A stretch of DNA of 26,892 bases, from the NCBI GenBank assembly GCA_036897485.1, contig JAYMTF010001047.1, positions 1 through 26,892 of the forward strand. The letters are read 5' to 3'. Source of the stretch: Pelargonium nanum. Taxonomy: Eukaryota > Streptophyta > Magnoliopsida > Geraniales > Geraniaceae. The notes under the pieces were generated by a model. That model was not told the DNA's origin. It saw only the letters and a program-made list of their open reading frames with translations, and ran no database searches. Made by a program: the position numbers and the translations under genes. Shown piece after piece: positions 21,561 through 26,892 of the stretch. Numbering within the stretch: the first letter of the stretch is position 1; each line of letters starts with the position of its first letter.

Positions 21561-21722
21561 TAAGGATAGAATCTACATATTTGTAGAATATGATAAATGA
21601 TCCTTAGAGTTGATAAATTTCAAATGTCCCTTCATTTTGATCCAAATTGTCAAATTTAGGACCTATAAAAGAAAACAATTGTTTAACTGCTGCGTGGAAT
21701 TAATTATCAGCTGGGAAAAAGG

Positions 21723-21740
21723 AAAAAAAAAAAAAAAAAA
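21723..21740 (+). repeat. A18 run upstream of PDIL5-1
   Basis: Eighteen consecutive A bases, immediately 5' of the two CACGTG motifs. Confidence 0.9.
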
Positions 21741-21750
21741 TATTCATTCT

Positions 21751-21776
21751 CACGTGCAGATAGTACAAAGCACGTG
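21751..21776 (+). promoter_or_regulatory. paired G-boxes upstream of PDIL5-1
   Basis: CACGTGCAGA at 21751 and CACGTGCCAGA at 21771 place two palindromic CACGTG cores exactly 20 bp apart, about two helical turns, some 165-185 bp before the PDIL5-1 ATG. G-boxes bind plant bZIP and bHLH factors, and ACGT-core sites bind bZIP28/bZIP60 in the ER stress response. No classical ERSE (CCAAT-N9/10-CACG) was found. Confidence 0.45.
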
Positions 21777-21937
21777 CCAGATCGCCGCTCTGATCTGAAT
21801 TATGAACTGAGGACGGTGTCCAGAAACGGTTGTTTCAATCCAATAGAGCATAGCTTTAACCTCGCGAAACTGCTCTAATCTCACACACTTTCTGGAAATT
21901 TTCGCCGAAAATCTCAATCGGAACCCTAAATTCAACG

Positions 21938-24507
21938 ATGAGGATTCGATTCTGCTATCTTCTTCTCGCATCCTCTCTGCTTCTATCGATTTCGATTTCG
22001 CACACTAAAGCCGATGTCATAACCCTAACCGCCGATACTTTTTCCGACAAGGTAAGCTCCCTACGAAACCCTAACCAATCTCTGCTCATAATTTCCGTGT
22101 TTCTACTTACAGATCGCTGGTTCATGTCAGTTGAAACCAGAATAGGGCTTTTTGGCTTCTGATTGTGTGTATATTGAATTTTCAAAGCTTAAGTTGATAT
22201 TTGCTTAGATTTCTCAGTTCGTGCTGTTCTTGAGGAATGCACATATCTTTTGTTTGCTTAATTTTTAGTGATTTTTCTGATTAGGAGCTTTTTGTTGGAT
22301 TATAAGGTGAAATGGGTTAAGTTCAAAGTTTAGTTTGTGTGTAGTGTTATAGTGGATAGCTTGTGATTGCAGACTTGCATTGTGTATGTGATTTATGTGC
22401 CCATGTGTGTATACATGCTGAACATAGCAGTACCGGTCCAGTATGAGAAGAAATATGCTATTTTAGTAGCAAATGAGTTATTTTATTGACATTGTTTTTA
22501 GACTGTGATGGAATTTATTTACTGATTTGAGTGTAAATACACATTCCCTAGGTGAAGGAGAAAGACACTGCCTGGTTTGTAAAATTCTGTGTTCCTTGGT
22601 GCAAGCATTGGTAATTACTCGAACCCTTAAACAAAACCTATCAGTTAGGTAGTATTGATTATGGAACTATATTTATTGTATTTTTATAATGTCCTTGCTG
22701 ATAATGCTGAAACTGATTATAGTAAGAACTTGGGAACACTATGGGAGGACTTGGGGAAAGCAATGGAAGGGGAAGATGAAATAGAGGTAGGGGAGGTTGA
22801 CTGTGGTTTACATAAACCAGTTTGTTCTAAAGTTGATATCCATTCATATCCTACCTTTAAGCTCTTTTATGAGGGAGAAGAAGTTGCCAAATATCAAGGT
22901 AATATTTGAATTGTATACGCTTTTGAAATAAGTAGTTTCATTTATTGCCTTTTTATATCTAGATTGAATTCTTTTGAGTTAGCATTTTTCCTTGAACAAG
23001 CATGAGGTTTGATATTCTGACGTGTTGATATCTCATAGTCCTCTTTGTTACTCCATGATTCTGCAGATAGTATCTTAATTGCCAATCACATTGTTTTGTT
23101 TTAATGTATCTGTCACATTTTGAGGCTTAGGTGGTGTTTGCATTATTTCATTTGATTAGCCTTTTTTGTGTGCCAAGAGTATCTCTGTAAAATGCATCAC
23201 TTATGGTTCTAAGTTAGAGGATTTATTCATGAGAGTGGGAAAAGTGAGAGGAGTAAAAGGCGGCATATAGATTTTTCATCTGTTATTTCAGTGGCCTGAT
23301 ATATAATCATCTTGTTCGTGATTCAGCCCCCATTTTTATTTTTACCAAGTACTTCTTGTAGATTTCATCATGGCTTATGTTGAGACACTGCTTTGCAGCA
23401 TTTAATTGATTTTACCATTTTTTAGTGTTTGACTATTTGCTAATGGAAACTCTTTTACCAATTATAAATATAAAAATCAATACCTAATTATCCATCTATT
23501 GTGTACTTCATCATCATGGTTTTATTTGAAGCTATATCTATTCGGCAATTTTCCCAATTTTCAGTGCTGTTTATTACATCATAATTATACTTTATGTTAA
23601 CTCCCACACAACGTAGGGTGCAGTTTAAAACAAAAAGGGCGAGGAAAACATAGATAATTATAGGCAAATTCCATGCACAACTGAAACTAATATAAGCGAA
23701 TCATTTGATCTTCTTTTTTCCCTTTGTTAGTTCGGGCTAAAGCTTTAGATTGAGCGAGCTGTCTATCCCTTGAAACTTTTCATTAAAAGGAAATAGGATA
23801 TCTCATCCAAGGGCCTCGGTCTAGCCTAACCCTTAAAGAAGCTTAGGTTTTAGACTATAACATGTCCTTTGACTGGGGATCATCAGGACTAGGAGCTGGT
23901 ACATTGTTCTACAAAGGATTCATGAATATGATGGTTCATGTGGTTAAGGTCTAGTGCATGTTATGACTTTCAAGGCTAATGTATCCAATAGAAACATACC
24001 GCCATTTATGGAACTGAATGTTAAATGAGATGGACTGGTGGATGTTGGTGGCATCCGTGCTATAATCAAATTAAGTCAGGGTTGAAGGAATTGCGAGATA
24101 TAGTAGATTCCAAGATAATTATGATGGTTGATACTTCTTTCAAATTAGAATCACCTGGTTCGTTAAGAATTGTTCATTTTCAAGCGTTTATTGAAAATGG
24201 AAGATGTTTATTGTCTGTCAAAAATATCCTTGAAGTTGTTTCATAGTGAGGGACTACACAAAGGATTAAATGTTCTCCTGTTTGAATTTTCCCATGTAGC
24301 AGAAAAGTCGACATTGTTCCAGAAATTATTTTTCTTGACGCAAAGTTAGGCATAATTTGATGGTGCTTGTGTAAGTTTTAACTATGTTTGCACCTACTGT
24401 GAATTTATGCAGGACCTAGGGATGTTGAGTCACTTAAAACATTCGTGTTGGAAGAAGCAGAAAAGGCAGCGGCAGCGGCACATGCTGACAGTGACAAAGA
24501 GTTATGA
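21938..24507 (+). CDS. PDIL5-1: protein disulfide isomerase-like 5-1, 4 exons
   Basis: Exons: 21938-22051, 22552-22610, 22723-22898, 24413-24507; GT-AG and in frame, 147 aa, the length of Arabidopsis PDIL5-1. Residues 1 to about 25 form a signal peptide (basic MRIR, then a Leu/Ser core ending HTKA). One thioredoxin fold follows. The active site FCVPWCKHC places the CxxC as C55-K-H-C58, split by intron 2 inside the last Cys codon, with an extra C51. The cis-proline turn is SYPTF, and a second Cys pair lies in VDCGLHKPVC. The tail is charged and Ala-rich and ends SDKEL, a KDEL-like but scrambled ER-retention sequence that also ends the Arabidopsis protein as I recall it. It probably catalyses thiol-disulfide exchange in the ER. 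It is divergent to SUD1, another ER quality-control gene. Start: the first ATG giving a signal peptide. Confidence 0.95.
22052..22551 (+). other. PDIL5-1 intron 1
   Basis: A U-rich intron of 500 bp directly after the signal-peptide exon. No other feature is visible. Confidence 0.65.
22899..24412 (+). other. PDIL5-1 intron 3
   Basis: An intron of 1514 bp, far longer than introns 1 and 2. It has no TIR pair or recognisable coding sequence. The open frame at 24025-24246 ends before the acceptor and matches nothing I know. The extra length may be old transposon sequence, but I cannot show it. Confidence 0.55.
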
Positions 24508-26779
24508 GAAGGTACTCTAATGATTACTGATCTTATCTTTATGCATTCTAGTTTATCATATAGCTTGGATAGTTTTGTTGGAAGTTTATTAAGAGAAGGG
24601 GTAATTGCAGATAGCCATTATGAACTATGTCTCTTTTGCAAATAACACACTTTCGAACAGATAACTTTCATAAACTTTCCAAAAACCAATTTGTTGGTGA
24701 TGGTGTCAACTCAACATGATTCAATAAGAAGACAATATGCATTGAAAAATGCCAGTAATCAATATGGAAGTGGTAAACAACCCTAAGTTCTTATTTCTTG
24801 AAAGTTCAGATCCGGTGGCGGAATCTTCATCTGGCTGCTGGATTCTTCAAATGTTCAAAAAGAGATAAATGTTCATCTTTAAATGGTGAAGAGGCAAAAT
24901 TAGTACTATAAAAAAACTGTCATGGGCAAGACATGTGATAAAAGAGAGATTTTTTGTTAGTTTTAAATAACAAAACGGGTTTGGAAAATTTCATACGGGG
25001 TTTGTGTTGTGAACGAAAGTCTTAACTTGTCATGTGCAAAAGACGTATAGTTCATATGAGCCGTCTTGAATTCCCTTAATAAAACTCAATTCTTAGTCAG
25101 AATTGGATTCACTTGTTTTTAATCATAGTTTTAAGCATTAGCGGAAACACAATGAGTGACCTTAGTGTTTATGATTCTAATGGTTTGATGAGAAGTAAAA
25201 TCACTTCCATTCTTCAGGTGTGATCCCTTCTAGTGGAACCTTCTCAACTTAAAGCAAGAAGATTGAGAGTGGCATATCAAAACCTGGATCTATCACACTG
25301 GCAGACACAGTACCTGAAAATGTCTTGATTTTTTGTTGTGTTTACAAGGAGGATACCAAATTTGACACAAATTATGATTAGTGATCAACTTAGGCAAGGA
25401 CTTCTGTTAATCTGTGGGCTTAGAAGTTTATGGCATCTTGTTTATTAGTTTTTCTTTTATTTTCTTCACAGAATGCGTACATTTTGATTTTACACAGGAA
25501 CATGCTTTTACTTCTTGCTGGGTTAACATTTATTTCAACAAATATGCTTAGCCTTCTGTTTGACATAAAAAAAGTTTGTTTGGGCCTAATGGTGATGTGT
25601 TTATGGCTTTAATATTAATAGGCAATTTTGGGTTCTAGGTTTCAACTTTCATCTTCCAAAGGGGGAACTTTAGGCTCAAAAAACAAGTCTTTTAATTTGG
25701 ATTCACAGGAAATGGATTTTACCATTTCAAGCTTTACACTAACTACTGCAAGAGCTGGTAATTCAGGTTTTAAGTCTAAATTATATGACCCGAATTTGAT
25801 CTCGTAAGAGGTGAAGATGCATGTTTGCACACCCTTGGGTCAGGTTACATAGAAAGTACGCTGTTTAGTGCTTAATTTTGTCAGCCAAACTTAAAATTCA
25901 ATCAAATATATTCTTTTGTCCTTAAATTTCAAATGTCACTGTTCAAATCTAAGTGTTTGTTCGAGGATATTACTTGGAGTTGGAAGTTAATGCCACATTA
26001 GCAGAGCTGAAAGTAGGTGCAGAGCAGGTTCGATAAAACAAAGGAGGCAATATATATATGTGTAGAATAAGGAATCTAAACCAACGTATGGATATTTGAT
26101 AAGTGTCTTGGTACTACAACAAGAGGTAGGATTGGTTCCTTTTTAAACATCATTGCTAATACTATACAATATAAAATTAGAGGTTCATGATAGGATTGGT
26201 CCCATCTCCTCACTATTGGCTCAATATTTTCCATATTACCTATTGAAATGGCATGGGTCCCCATTTGAAGTGGCCATATTCCTAGTGCCATTCCAAATGG
26301 CATAAATTATTCAAGTTTGTTGGCATGACCCAATAGTTGTATTCAGGTTGATAATATACAATTGGCTTCATCCATATATATTCCCTATTTAAAATAAAAA
26401 AACTATCCTATCTTCTCAAACAATCTACATTCCCATGTTCCCAAATTATGACAATGACCCAACAGCGAAACCATAGGCATGAACACTGATAAAAAGTTTC
26501 ATCCCACCTTCAACTAACAAAAATTAAGATTGAAACAGAGCAAAATGCAAAATAAACTACTATAGAAACCATAACCTGTTCATACCATGAACTACAGACT
26601 CATCTCAAATGCTAAAAACCAAAAGACCTTCAATGAAAACTGAGCTCAAGACATTATCAGCAATGAAAGTTCAAAAGGCTCACCAAAATTGCCAAACCGA
26701 TAAATGAAAAGTACACAAGACAAAACATAAACTTAGCCTAGGGTTCAAAGGATCACAGCAAAATCAAACCTCACATTCC
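24508..26779. other. PDIL5-1/EF1A tail-to-tail region
   Basis: It contains the PDIL5-1 3' UTR at the left and the EF1A 3' UTR (minus strand) at the right, with boundaries unknown. The middle is AT-rich DNA with no supportable gene. Around 26127-26300 are short repeated phrases (AGGATTGGTTCC at 26127 and AGGATTGGTCCC at 26191; several AATGGCA copies) that may be a worn repeat. Confidence 0.45.
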
Positions 26780-26892
26780 TCACTTCTTCTTAGCTGCAGA
26801 CTTGGTGACCTTGGCACCAGTTGGGTCCTTCTTGTCCACACTCTTGATAACTCCAACAGCAACCGTTTGGCGCATGTCCCTCACAGCAAAAC
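26780..26892 (-). CDS. EF1A: elongation factor 1-alpha, C-terminal end (partial)
   Basis: The minus strand reads [20 protein letters not shown] then [16 protein letters not shown] and a TGA stop at 26782-26780. This is the C-terminal end of plant EF1A (domain III and its lysine-rich tail), the GTPase that delivers aminoacyl-tRNA to the ribosome. Only 36 whole codons plus two bases of the preceding codon are inside the window; the rest lies beyond 26892. Sequence match is essentially complete to the plant consensus, so the family is certain; which EF1A copy it is cannot be told. Confidence 0.96.
   Translation of the reverse strand, partial: FAVRDMRQTVAVGVIKSVDKKDPTGAKVTKSAAKKK

Noticed and set aside
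24025..24246. 73-aa frame in PDIL5-1 intron 3 as a coding exon
   Set aside because: No similarity to the PDIL family, and the exon 3 to exon 4 join without it gives the complete conserved protein.
25430..26303. Open frames in the PDIL5-1/EF1A region
   Set aside because: Short, low-complexity, no recognisable domains or splice context.
1..26892. CRISPR arrays, operons, Shine-Dalgarno sites, tRNA or rRNA genes
   Set aside because: This is plant nuclear DNA. No regular spacer array and no complete tRNA or rRNA sequence was found on either strand.

Overview
This is nuclear DNA from a flowering plant, almost certainly a eudicot. The coding regions are broken into many short exons with GT-AG introns and AT-rich intergenic DNA. 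Every protein reads as a close relative of an Arabidopsis housekeeping protein, and the window holds plant MITEs (miniature inverted-repeat transposable elements). The PABP sequence feels asterid-like to me, but I cannot name a species.

Five protein genes are supported. (1) CBSX1/2-type chloroplast protein with paired CBS domains, minus strand, 5356 down to 675, eight exons, 238 aa. (2) Class II poly(A)-binding protein (PAB2/4/8 type), plus strand, 8624-13766, nine exons, 654 aa. (3) SUD1/CER9, the plant Doa10/TEB4 RING-CH ubiquitin ligase of the ER membrane, minus strand, 20168 down to 14546, nine exons, 1101 aa. (4) PDIL5-1, a small one-domain protein disulfide isomerase, plus strand, 21938-24507, four exons, 147 aa. 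(5) The last 36 whole codons of elongation factor 1-alpha, minus strand, 26892 down to 26780, cut by the window edge. I assembled every exon chain by hand. All junctions keep frame, and the total lengths match the families.

Layout: CBSX and PABP are head-to-head across about 3.3 kb. PABP and SUD1 are tail-to-tail with 779 bp between stop codons. SUD1 and PDIL5-1 are head-to-head across about 1.8 kb. PDIL5-1 and EF1A are tail-to-tail across about 2.3 kb. From memory of Arabidopsis locus numbers, SUD1, PAB2 and CBSX2 are consecutive on chromosome 4 (At4g34100/110/120), and EF1A and PDIL5-1 are close together on chromosome 1 (At1g07940/960). The window therefore joins two blocks that are separate in Arabidopsis.

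The genes do not form one pathway. PABP and EF1A serve translation. SUD1 (ER-associated degradation) and PDIL5-1 (ER thiol chemistry) share the ER quality-control theme and a divergent intergenic region. CBSX tunes plastid thioredoxins. Mobile-element traces are a 430-bp hAT-type MITE with a perfect 8-bp target duplication in CBSX intron 7, two oppositely oriented Stowaway-type MITEs of one family in CBSX intron 3, a TIR element of about 300 bp between SUD1 and PDIL5-1, and a decayed RNase H-like fragment between CBSX and PABP. I see no new multi-gene system. The most useful oddities are a Gly-to-Cys change in RNP1 of PABP RRM3, an A-rich PABP leader, the inverted MITE pair, and a short repeat of which one copy contains a working splice acceptor.
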